From Actinomadura_E scrupuli (GTDB lineage: Bacteria; Actinomycetota; Actinomycetes; Streptosporangiales; Streptosporangiaceae): a stretch of 64,000 nt of DNA. Under the pieces are notes generated by a model. That model did no database searches, had not been told where the DNA came from, and worked only from the letters and a program-made list of their open reading frames with translations. A program made the translations under genes and the position numbers. The stretch spans positions 1,054,001-1,118,000 of the forward strand of contig NZ_JBPCCU010000001.1 in the NCBI RefSeq assembly GCF_050971785.1, read 5' to 3'. Every line of letters starts with the position of its first letter. The stretch's first letter is position 1. Positions 25,595 to 32,950 of this stretch are shown here, one piece after another.

Positions 25595-27265
25595 CTAGTG
25601 GATTCCTTCTGCCAGCGGCCCGAGCGCGAGCGCGGGCAGGAACGTGAGGGCGACGAGGATGACCGTCACGCCGGCGACCATGCCGACGAACTGCGGCCGG
25701 TGGGTGGGCAGGGTGCCCGCCGACCCCGGCGTGGTGCCCTGCCTGGCCAGCGAACCGGCCAGTGCGAGAACGAAGATCATGGGTAGGAACCGGCCGAACA
25801 CCATGGCCAGGCCGAGGGCGGTGTTGTACCACTGCGTGTTGACGGTGATCCCGGCGAACGCGGACCCGTTGTTGTTGGCCGCCGAGGTGAACGCGTACAG
25901 CACCTCCGACAGGCCGTGCGGGCCGGTGTTGAGCATCCCCGCCCGCTCGCCCGGCAACGCCATCGCCACCGCCGTACCCACCAGCACGATCAGGGGGGTG
26001 ATCAGGAAGTAGGAGGAGGCGAGCTTGATCTCGCGGGGGGTGATCTTCTTGCCGAGGTACTCCGGGGTCCGGCCGACCATGAGCCCGGCCACGAACACCG
26101 TGATCACCGCGAGGATGAGCATCCCGTACAGCCCCGAACCCGTACCGCCCGGCGCGACCTCACCCAGCTGCATGTTGAACATCGTCATCATGCCGCCGAG
26201 GCTGGTGTAGGAGTCGTGGAAGGAGTTCACCGCCCCGGTCGAGGTCAGGGTGGTACCGGCCGCGAACGTCGCCGAGTCCGCCACGCCGAACCGCTGGTCG
26301 ACGCCCTCCATCGAGGAGCCGATCGCGGTCGGCACCGTGCCGTGGTGCTGAAGCTGGAACACGTTCGTCAACGTGATGCTCAGGATCGCCAGGATCCCCA
26401 TCACCGAGACGATGGCGTATCCCTGCTTGTTGCTGCCGACCATCCGCCCGAAGGTGCGCGGCAGCGAGAACGCGATGACCATCAGCAGGAAGATCTCCAG
26501 CCAGTTGGTCCAGGTCGCCGGGTTCTCGAACGGGTGCGCGGAGTTGACGTTGTAGAACCCGCCGCCGTTGGTGCCCAGCTCCTTGATCGCCTCCTGCGAG
26601 GCGACGGGCCCGCCGGTGATCGTTTGCTTGATGCCGCCCAGGGTGTCGGCGACCTGGGAGTGCAGGTGGAAGTTCTGGATCGCACCGCCGGCGATCAGCA
26701 CGATCGCCGCGACGAACGCGATCGGCAGCAGGATCCGCAGGGTGCCGCGGACCAGGTCCACCCAGAAGTTGCCCAGCTCGCTGGTGTGCCTGCGGGCGAA
26801 ACCCCGCACGAGCGCGATCGCGACGGCCATGCCGACGGCGGCGGACACGAAGTTCTGTACCGCCAGGCCGGCCATCTGCACCAGGTGCCCCTGGGTGGAC
26901 TCGCCCGAGTACGCCTGCCAGTTGGTGTTGGTGACGAAGCTGATCGCGGTGTTCCACGACAGATCCGGGGTCACCGTGGTGCCCGGATCGACCAGGTGCA
27001 GCCACAGGTACTTCTGCAGTAGCTGGAACCCGAAAAGGAACAGCACGCTGACGGCCGAGAACGCCAGCACGCTACGGGCGTAGGCGCCCCAGGTCTGCTC
27101 GGTCGCGGGCTCGGCGCCGATCAGCCGGTACAGCACCCGCTCGACGCGCGAGTGCCGCGTACCGGAGTAGACGCGGTACATGTAGTCGCCCAGCGGCCGG
27201 TACACCAGCGCCAGAGCGAGCACGAGGGAGCCGGCGAAGACGATCCCGGCAGTCGCGGTGCTCAC
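25595..27265 (-). CDS. kdpA: KdpA potassium-translocating subunit
   Basis: 556 residues, about ten membrane helices. The four filter-like regions of the K+ transporter superfamily are present, for example TNTNWQAYSGES, GTNGGGFYNVNSAHPFENP and FTSAANNNGSAFAG. It binds and channels K+ in the KdpFABC complex. GTG 27265 overlaps the last base of the kdpF stop, which fixes the start. Length and motifs are normal. Confidence 0.97.
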   Translation of the reverse strand: MSTATAGIVFAGSLVLALALVYRPLGDYMYRVYSGTRHSRVERVLYRLIGAEPATEQTWGAYARSVLAFSAVSVLFLFGFQLLQKYLWLHLVDPGTTVTPDLSWNTAISFVTNTNWQAYSGESTQGHLVQMAGLAVQNFVSAAVGMAVAIALVRGFARRHTSELGNFWVDLVRGTLRILLPIAFVAAIVLIAGGAIQNFHLHSQVADTLGGIKQTITGGPVASQEAIKELGTNGGGFYNVNSAHPFENPATWTNWLEIFLLMVIAFSLPRTFGRMVGSNKQGYAIVSVMGILAILSITLTNVFQLQHHGTVPTAIGSSMEGVDQRFGVADSATFAAGTTLTSTGAVNSFHDSYTSLGGMMTMFNMQLGEVAPGGTGSGLYGMLILAVITVFVAGLMVGRTPEYLGKKITPREIKLASSYFLITPLIVLVGTAVAMALPGERAGMLNTGPHGLSEVLYAFTSAANNNGSAFAGITVNTQWYNTALGLAMVFGRFLPMIFVLALAGSLARQGTTPGSAGTLPTHRPQFVGMVAGVTVILVALTFLPALALGPLAEGIH

Positions 27266-27354
27266 TAGAACTTCTCCGGGAACAGCAGGGCGACGACGAG
27301 GAAGACGGCGAGCAGCACCGAGAGGATGAGGCCGACGAGGTTGTCGACGTTCAC
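27265..27354 (-). CDS. kdpF: KdpF small membrane subunit
   Basis: A 29-residue single-helix peptide (MNVDNLVGLILSVLLAVFLV, then VALLFPEKF), too short for most gene finders. The LF/FPEKF end is typical of KdpF, the lipid-like stabilising subunit of the complex. The start is GTG 27354, which overlaps the stop of the small gene upstream. The stop TAG shares one base with the kdpA start. Position and sequence together make the call firm. Confidence 0.9.
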   Translation of the reverse strand: MNVDNLVGLILSVLLAVFLVVALLFPEKF

Positions 27355-27434
27355 AGTTTCTCCACCGCCATCTGAACCAGGCCGAGCAGGACGAAGACCG
27401 CCACCGTCAGCACGATGAACACCAGGACAGCCAT
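27351..27434 (-). CDS. 27-residue membrane peptide at the head of the kdp operon
   Basis: ATG 27434, preceded by AAGGAA eight bases upstream, encodes a 27-residue peptide: MAVLVFIVLTVAVFVLLG then LVQMAVEKL. It is one hydrophobic helix with a short amphipathic end and looks like a second KdpF-sized subunit. Its stop overlaps the kdpF start (GTGA), so it is translated with the pump genes. I recall similar short frames upstream of actinobacterial kdpF but cannot check. It may stabilise or regulate the pump. Confidence 0.7.
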   Translation of the reverse strand: MAVLVFIVLTVAVFVLLGLVQMAVEKL

Positions 27435-27854
27435 TTCTCGTTTCCTTGATCAGATCGCCGAGGCGGGCCGCCGGCGGACCATTCCGCGTACACCACGGTG
27501 CGCCGGCATCGCCCGCACCGGCTGGCGATACCCGCCGTGCCCCGCAGCGGGGGCACCGTCAAGGAGTAAAACGCCTGATAAGGGGCCGATCGTGGGGTCT
27601 TGACGGTTCCTTATCGCGGGCCGCTCCCGCCTTAACGACCTCCTAACGCCCCGGCCCCTCCGGACGCGGGAGCGGCGTCGGCGCCGGAACCGACCGGCCG
27701 CCCACGCAGGTCGGGCCACCGCGTCAAGGCCGCGTCAGGGATGGGCGCTGCGCCGTATTGATCCCGTAACGGACCGCTAAAAGCCCCCAAAACGTACTTA
27801 GCGTGAGCCTGTCCGATCGCTGGTGAGATCGCTTGTGAACAGGAGCACAAAATC
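27435..27854. other. Regulatory spacer between kdp and the SAV_915-like gene
   Basis: About 420 bases between divergent transcripts, without a credible gene. It contains tandem KdpE-type boxes, an inverted repeat ACCGTCAAG (27555-27563) / CTTGACGGT (27599-27607) interleaved with GATAAGG (27577-27583) / CCTTATC (27609-27615), and a GCTAA...TTAGC dyad near 27776-27802 close to the forward genes. Confidence 0.6.
27599..27648. promoter_or_regulatory. Two tandem candidate KdpE boxes of the kdp operon
   Basis: CTTGACGGTTC-CTTATCGCGGG (27599-27620) and CTTAACGACCT-CCTAACGCCCC (27631-27652) are each an 11-bp direct repeat. Their starts are 32 bp apart, about three helical turns. The second closely matches the box before the KimA-like gene (CTTAACGACTC-CTTAACG). 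They lie about 165-215 bases upstream of the first kdp-operon gene. Confidence 0.6.
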
Positions 27855-28235
27855 ATGGAGGATGCGGAAGAGCCGCTCTTCGTCCCGGTACGCCGCTCGG
27901 CCGCGGGAACGGTGACCCCGCTGACCGCGCGTCTGCCCGAGGGGCCGCGGGTCGGGATCGCCTTCACCTCGCGGGAGGCGCTGCAGGCCGCCGCGCGACC
28001 GGCCCAGGACTGGATCCGGCTGGCCGAGGACGCACTGCGCGGGCTACTGGTCCCGCTGGGGATCGCCCGGATCCAGGTCGACCCGGTGCTGATCGTGGCC
28101 GACCTGGCCCAGACCGCGCGGGTCAGGAACGTCCCGCGGCCCGCGCCGGTGGCCGCACCTGCGGTGACCGGGCTCGGCCGGCCGTCGCCGGCCGCCGTGG
28201 GCGCCGCCCGCGCGACGATCGGCACGAGCCGATGA
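27855..28235 (+). CDS. SAV_915/SseB-like small protein
   Basis: 126 residues. The phrases PLFVPVRR, LPEGPRVGIAFTSREALQAA, DWIRLAEDALRGLLVPLGI and RIQVDPVL match the short SseB-like domain called SAV_915 in actinobacteria, whose function is unknown. The last 40 residues are Ala/Pro-rich. ATG 27855 follows AGGAG at good spacing. The stop overlaps the next gene (ATGA). It heads a three-gene unit with a RAM domain protein and a LysA-like decarboxylase. Confidence 0.75.
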   Translation: MEDAEEPLFVPVRRSAAGTVTPLTARLPEGPRVGIAFTSREALQAAARPAQDWIRLAEDALRGLLVPLGIARIQVDPVLIVADLAQTARVRNVPRPAPVAAPAVTGLGRPSPAAVGAARATIGTSR

Positions 28236-28582
28236 CGCGCATCTACGCCCTGCCCGGCACGCTCGACGACGATCTGCCGTCGGCCATCGTCACCACACCG
28301 AGCGGCCGCCCCGGCGCCGTCGAGGCCTTCGCCCGCATCCGGCTGGCGGCCGAGACCGTACCGGAGGTCTTCGAAGCCTGGCTGCTGTGCCGGTCCGCCG
28401 TCTGCGGCGTGTGGTCGCTCGCCGGCGATTTCGACTACGAGGTCAGGCTGGTCTGCGCGACCCCTGACGAACTCGCGGCGGAGGTCCGGGCGATACGCCT
28501 GTTCGGTGCCGACGAGACCGACACCTGCCTGCTGCTCCGCGAGGTCGCGGCGCGGACATCGATGTACCACGGAGGCGACTGA
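28232..28582 (+). CDS. Stand-alone RAM (Lrp/AsnC effector) domain protein
   Basis: 116 residues. From about residue 40 it reads VPEVFEAWLLCRSAVCGVWSLAGDFDYEVRLV...LFGADETDTCLLLREV, the alpha/beta sandwich of Lrp effector domains (ending in the usual T-x-T strand). There is no DNA-binding helix-turn-helix, so it is a stand-alone amino-acid-binding domain, which may act as a regulator of a partner or of an Lrp protein. The start overlaps the SAV_915-like stop. The LysA-like gene follows after one base, so lysine or a related amino acid is a plausible ligand. Confidence 0.7.
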   Translation: MTRIYALPGTLDDDLPSAIVTTPSGRPGAVEAFARIRLAAETVPEVFEAWLLCRSAVCGVWSLAGDFDYEVRLVCATPDELAAEVRAIRLFGADETDTCLLLREVAARTSMYHGGD

Positions 28583-28583
28583 C

Positions 28584-29909
28584 ATGCTCGTGACCAAGGA
28601 CAGGGAACTCCTGGACGCCCGGGTGTGGCCGGCCACCGCGCGGCCCGCCGAGGACGGCGACCTCGTGGTCGGCGGAGTACGGCTGAGCGAGATCGCGCAT
28701 CGGTACGGCACCCCGGTCCAGGTTCTGGACCAGGCCGACGTCCGCCGCCGGTGCCGGGACTTCCGCAGGGCGTTCCCCGATGCGGAGATCGCCTATGCCG
28801 GCAAGGCGTTCCTGTGCCGGGCCATGGCCCGGTGGATCGCCGCGGAAGGACTCTCGCTCGATGTCTGCTCCGCCGGTGAACTCGCGGTGGCACGCTCCAC
28901 CGGCTTTCCCGCCGGGCGGATCCTCATGCACGGCAACGGCAAGACGCCCGACGATCTCAAGGCCGCCCAGGAGTACGGCATCGGCCGGATCGTCGTCGAC
29001 TCCGCCGCGGAGATCACCCGGCTCGCCGCGCTCACCCATGTGGAGCGGCGCGCCCAGGGGCTGCTGGTGCGCGTGACGCCCGGTATCGACGGGCACACCC
29101 ACACGGCCATGGCCACCGGGATCGAGGACCAGAAGTTCGGCTTCTCGCTGGCCTCCGGGGCCGCCGCCGACGCCGTACGCCGGGTGCTCGCCCAGCGCGG
29201 GCTCACCCTCCTCGGCCTGCACTGCCACATCGGCTCGCAGATCGCCGGCATCGAGGCCTACCGGCAGGCCGCCCGCAGGATGGTGGACCTGCTCGCGGCG
29301 ATCCGCGACGAGCACGGTGTGGTGCTGTCCCAGCTCGACCTGGGCGGCGGCTTCGCGGTGCCGTACCTGCCCGGAGACGAAGGGCTGGACCCGGCCGCCC
29401 TGGCCGGCCCGCTGCTGGCCGCCGTACGGTCGGCCTGCGCCGCCCACCGCCTTCCGGTGCCGCGCATCACCCTGGAACCGGGCCGGGCCATCAGCGCCCG
29501 TGCCGGCAGCACCCTCTACCGGGTGCTGGGGGTCAAACACGGCGCGACCGGCCGGATCTTCGTCACCGTCAACGGCGGCATGAGCGACAACCCACGGCCC
29601 AGCCTGTACGGCGCCCGCTACACGGCTCGGCTGGTCGGGCGCAGGTCCGCCGCCGGGGACCGGACCATGACCGTCGTCGGGCGGCACTGCGAGGCGGGCG
29701 ACGTGCTGGTGCACGATGTGCGTCTGCCCGCGGATCTGCGTCCCGGTGACCTGCTGGCCGTCCCCTGTACGGGGGCCTACCACCACTCGATGGCCTCCAA
29801 CTACAACCTGGTCGGCAGGCCCCCGGTCGTCGCCGTGCACGACGGCGGCAGCAGGCTGCTGATCCGCCGCGAGACCGAGGCCGACCTGCTCCGCCGCGAC
29901 GTCGGCTGA
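28584..29909 (+). CDS. Diaminopimelate decarboxylase-like PLP enzyme
   Basis: 441 residues, fold type III decarboxylase. PLP lysine Lys74 lies in AYAGKAF. Other family blocks are LDVCSAGEL, HCHIGSQI, DLGGGFAVPY, LEPGRAISARAG and, near the end, CTGAYHHSMASNYN with the active-site Cys and Tyr. Start ATG 28584 is preceded by GGAGG. LysA removes CO2 from meso-diaminopimelate to give L-lysine in the cytosol. A second copy elsewhere would be expected in a complete genome, so this one may serve a side pathway. The neighbouring RAM protein hints at amino-acid control. An ornithine/lysine-type decarboxylase activity cannot be excluded. Confidence 0.85.
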   Translation: MLVTKDRELLDARVWPATARPAEDGDLVVGGVRLSEIAHRYGTPVQVLDQADVRRRCRDFRRAFPDAEIAYAGKAFLCRAMARWIAAEGLSLDVCSAGELAVARSTGFPAGRILMHGNGKTPDDLKAAQEYGIGRIVVDSAAEITRLAALTHVERRAQGLLVRVTPGIDGHTHTAMATGIEDQKFGFSLASGAAADAVRRVLAQRGLTLLGLHCHIGSQIAGIEAYRQAARRMVDLLAAIRDEHGVVLSQLDLGGGFAVPYLPGDEGLDPAALAGPLLAAVRSACAAHRLPVPRITLEPGRAISARAGSTLYRVLGVKHGATGRIFVTVNGGMSDNPRPSLYGARYTARLVGRRSAAGDRTMTVVGRHCEAGDVLVHDVRLPADLRPGDLLAVPCTGAYHHSMASNYNLVGRPPVVAVHDGGSRLLIRRETEADLLRRDVG

Positions 29910-30063
29910 GTCCCGTGATGCACCTGGTTGCGCGGGGACTCCCCGGGGGAGAGCGGCACTGAATAGGGTGTCGAGTGGTGGGCGGCTCCGGCATCCGTGA
30001 GCATCCGTTTCCGGCGCCCGGCCGGTCCGCAACGATTGACCCTCGGCACGATCGGAGCATCCC

Positions 30064-30474
30064 GTGGCCTCTCGTCTCAACCCGTACATCAGCTTCGCCG
30101 GTAACGCGCGGCAAGCCATGGAGTTCTACCAGAGTGTCCTGGGCGGCACCCTGACGCTGAACACCTTCGGTGAGTCCGGCATGCAGGACCCCGTCCTGGC
30201 CGACAAGATCATGCATGCCATGCTCGAGACCGACAGCGGTTTCACCCTCATGGCCTCCGACCCCCCGCCGGGGATGGAGGTCCGCCCCGGTGACAACATC
30301 GCGGTCTCCCTGAGCGGGGACGACGCCGAGGAGCTGCGCGGCTACTGGGCGAAGCTGTCCGAGAGCGGCACCGTCTCGGTCCCCCTGGAGAAGCAGATGT
30401 GGGGCGACGAGTTCGGCGCGTGCGTGGACCGGTTCGGCATCTCCTGGATGGTCAACATCGGTCAGCAGGCCTGA
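30064..30474 (+). CDS. VOC-family PhnB-like protein
   Basis: 136 residues. The N-terminus LNPYISFAGNARQAMEFYQSVLGG and the later MWGDEFGACVDRFGISWMVNI are typical of PhnB-like vicinal-oxygen-chelate proteins (glyoxalase/3-demethylubiquinone methyltransferase superfamily). Despite the family name it is not a methyltransferase. The GTG 30064 start follows GGAG. TAGGGT at 29964-29969 is a possible -10 box. It is a single-gene unit converging on the kinase gene. The function is unknown. Confidence 0.85.
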   Translation: MASRLNPYISFAGNARQAMEFYQSVLGGTLTLNTFGESGMQDPVLADKIMHAMLETDSGFTLMASDPPPGMEVRPGDNIAVSLSGDDAEELRGYWAKLSESGTVSVPLEKQMWGDEFGACVDRFGISWMVNIGQQA

Positions 30475-30543
30475 CCCGCCGACCGCTGGTCCCGCCCTGG
30501 TCCCGTCCTGGACGGCGGCGGCCGAGGCGGCTGCTCCCCGCGC

Positions 30544-32160
30544 CTACCGGGCCGGGGGGTCCTCGAGCGTGTCGCGGGCGGCTTGGATCAGTTGCCGGGC
30601 CGATTGCAGGCCACCGGGCCGGTGATCGTCGCGCCCGACCAGGCGCAGCAGGATCGCCCGGGCCGTCGGGCGACGCGCGGGGTCCTTCTCCAGGCACTGG
30701 AGGATCAGGCCCCGGAGCCGGGGTTCGAGCTCGCCGACCTCGGGGGGATCGTCGAGAATGCGGCGCATCACCGCCGGAACGCGGTCGTCGCCGAACGGAG
30801 GCCTGCCCGTGGCCGCATAGACGATCACGCACGCCCAGGCGAACACGTCGGCGGGAGGCCCGACGGGCTCGCTCCGGAACTGCTCGGGCGGCATGTAGGA
30901 GGGGGTCCCGATCAGGCCGTGCGTGATGGTGGCGTCGCCGCCCTCCAGGGCGCGTGCGATTCCGAAGTCGATGACGCGCGGCCCGTCCGGGCCGAGCAGC
31001 ACGTTGCCGGGCTTGAAGTCGCGATGCACGATCCCCGCGTCGTGGATCGCCATCAGCGCCGTGGCCGTGTACACCGCGAGCCGGTACAGCGCGGTGGCCG
31101 GGCGGGGGCCCCGGGCCCGGACGTCCTCCTGCAGGGACGGCCCGGCCACGTACTCGCTCACGATGTACGGGAACTCCCCGGACAGATCGGCGTCGAGGAC
31201 CCGCGCGATGCAGAACGCGGCGACCTTACGGGCCGACTCCGCCTCCCGGGTGAGCCGCTCCCGGAACTGCCCGTTCGACACCCAGTCATCGCGGATCACC
31301 TTGATCGCGACCTGTTCCGCGTCGTCGCCCTTGGCGAGGTAGACCACCCCCTGCCCGCCCGCCCCCAGCCGGGCGGTCAGCCGGTACGGCCCGAGCCGGT
31401 CAGGATCACCGGGTCGTAGCGAACCGTCCACCGGGGTCGCCGCCGCACCCCGCCGCGGCCGGTTCGGGAGCCGCCCCCTGATCGTGGCGGCCTTGAGCTC
31501 CATCCGCTCGCGGGCTTCGGCGGCCCGCTGCTCCAGCTCGACACGGGTCTGCTGCTCGATCGCATCCTGCAGGGCCGCGGGCGGTTCGATCGACTTCAGC
31601 TGCGATCGGTGGACCCGCAGGCCCCATTTCGAGGAGTACTCGTCGAGCTCCGCCCGGATGGCTGATTCGATCGCGTCCCGGGAGGCCAGGGCGGTCTCGA
31701 TGTCCATCTCCCCGATGGTGCGGCGCAGCGTCGTGACGGCCAGCTGCTCGATCGCATGGACGTGGTTGGCGACGTCGTAGGTCGTGGCCACCGGATCGGT
31801 GACCTGGAACCACACGACGTGATCGATCGACAGCACCAGGCTGTCGCTGGTGATGACCGGTTGCGGCGGAAAACTGATCACTTGTTCGCGCAGGTCGACC
31901 CGCGTGCGCACCCGGTCGAGGAGCGGTACGACGAGGTGGACGCCGCGTTCCTGCGTCCGGCGGTAGCGCCCCAGCCGTTCGATGATGTCCACGTGGGCCT
32001 GCGGGACGACGTGGACGGAGCGGTACACCAGGGCGGTGGCGACCGCCGTTCCCAGCAGCCAGTACAGCAACGACGCGCTCATGAGGTTCCGGGTGGTCGT
32101 TCGGATGTCGGACCATTCGACCATAGAAGCGCCGGGCCCGTTCCGCCGGTCGCGCGTCAT
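30544..32160 (-). CDS. Membrane-anchored SPFH (band 7) - Ser/Thr protein kinase fusion
   Basis: 538 residues in one frame. Residues about 29-46 form a membrane helix. About 48-230 is an SPFH/band-7 domain (VPQAHVDIIERLGRYRRTQERGVHLVVPLLDRV, then RTIGEMDIETALASRD and WGLRVHRSQLKSIEPP), ending in a short helix with ELEQRAAEARERMELKAATIRGR. A basic, Pro-rich linker follows, then a Hanks-type kinase from about 257 with GAGGQG, Lys287 in VAIKVI, HRDFKPGN with Asp381, DFG at 398-400 and a TPSYMPPEQF activation segment. The ATG 32160 start overlaps the stop of the upstream gene (ATGA). SPFH proteins oligomerise in membranes, so kinase clustering at the membrane is a reasonable inference. The kinase is complete. 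Confidence 0.85.
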   Translation of the reverse strand: MTRDRRNGPGASMVEWSDIRTTTRNLMSASLLYWLLGTAVATALVYRSVHVVPQAHVDIIERLGRYRRTQERGVHLVVPLLDRVRTRVDLREQVISFPPQPVITSDSLVLSIDHVVWFQVTDPVATTYDVANHVHAIEQLAVTTLRRTIGEMDIETALASRDAIESAIRAELDEYSSKWGLRVHRSQLKSIEPPAALQDAIEQQTRVELEQRAAEARERMELKAATIRGRLPNRPRRGAAATPVDGSLRPGDPDRLGPYRLTARLGAGGQGVVYLAKGDDAEQVAIKVIRDDWVSNGQFRERLTREAESARKVAAFCIARVLDADLSGEFPYIVSEYVAGPSLQEDVRARGPRPATALYRLAVYTATALMAIHDAGIVHRDFKPGNVLLGPDGPRVIDFGIARALEGGDATITHGLIGTPSYMPPEQFRSEPVGPPADVFAWACVIVYAATGRPPFGDDRVPAVMRRILDDPPEVGELEPRLRGLILQCLEKDPARRPTARAILLRLVGRDDHRPGGLQSARQLIQAARDTLEDPPAR

Positions 32161-32807
32161 TCCGCGTCGATGACCAGTGCCGGATGGCGGGGATCGTCCA
32201 CCCTGACCACGAGGTCCGCGGTCCGCAGCGGCCGGACCTGCTCGTGGTAGCGGGCGTACGCGGGCAGCGTCCAGGCCTGGTCCGCCGCCGTGCGGCGGGC
32301 CAATGCCCCGGCTGACAGGCTCAGGTGGACGGTCAGGTCGAACGGAAGTCCCCGGCCGAGCAGCAGCGCGCCGTCCAGCACCAGGATGCCGCCGACCGGA
32401 AGGACCACGTACGGCGCACGGGCGGACCGGTCGAGGGCGCTGTCCCACAGGCGGGGCAGCACCCTTCCCGTGCCGCCGGGCGCCAGGGGGGCCAGCACCT
32501 CCCGGACGAGACCGCCCACGTCCAGCCAGTCGTCGTAGTAGACGTCGGGGTCGTACCGCCCGAACTCGTAGCGCAGCGAGGCCGGCCGCAGGAAGTCGCG
32601 CGCCGACACCCGTACGACCTCCCGGCCCCGGGCGCGCATCGGGCCGACCAGGGCGTCGGCGAGTTTCTCCGGCAGCGCGGCCGGGGGCCCGTCGACCGCG
32701 ACGCGCAGCCGGCCCTCGCGCGGAGTCGCCGCCAACCGGTCGCACAGCTCCTCGACCACGAGCTCGGGAGAGATCGGTCGTGCCCGCATTCCCTCATCCT
32801 GCAGCAT
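32157..32807 (-). CDS. Uridine-kinase-like protein lacking a P-loop
   Basis: 216 residues. Overall arrangement follows actinobacterial uridine kinases: an N-terminal beta-strand VAVDGP, RVSARDFLRPASLRYEFGRYDPDVYYDDWLD, the VLPVGGILVLDGALLL strand and a LID-like LARRTAADQAW. The P-loop is replaced by GPPAALPEK, with no G-K-S/T, so ATP binding in the usual way is doubtful. ATG 32807 or 32789 could be the start. The stop overlaps the start of the SPFH-kinase gene, so the two are co-translated. It might be a degenerate kinase kept as a binding protein. Confidence 0.7.
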   Translation of the reverse strand: MLQDEGMRARPISPELVVEELCDRLAATPREGRLRVAVDGPPAALPEKLADALVGPMRARGREVVRVSARDFLRPASLRYEFGRYDPDVYYDDWLDVGGLVREVLAPLAPGGTGRVLPRLWDSALDRSARAPYVVLPVGGILVLDGALLLGRGLPFDLTVHLSLSAGALARRTAADQAWTLPAYARYHEQVRPLRTADLVVRVDDPRHPALVIDAE

Positions 32808-32902
32808 CCGCCGGTGATCGTCGGTGGCGCCCTTCCCGGGGGAGCTCGCCTCGGCGCGGCGGCGGACATTCGCCTGGACAGACGCCGTGCCGGTCTGTCA
32901 CC

Positions 32903-32950
32903 ATGCCGGACATGATCGTGAGAAAGGACGAGACCACCGTCATCCGGTGA
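32903..32950 (+). CDS. Possible 15-codon upstream ORF
   Basis: ATG 32903 opens a 15-residue frame (MPDMIVRKDETTVIR) whose stop TGA overlaps the GTG 32947 start of the DUF6745-like gene (GTGA). It gives that GTG a coupled-translation context, since no good Shine-Dalgarno site stands directly before it. I see no upstream site for the ATG itself. Confidence 0.3.
   Translation: MPDMIVRKDETTVIR

Noticed and set aside
27555..27615. Interleaved inverted repeats upstream of kdp as a pseudoknot riboswitch
   Set aside because: They lie far from the first kdp gene, overlap the direct-repeat boxes and match no riboswitch class I know; a DNA-binding role is simpler.
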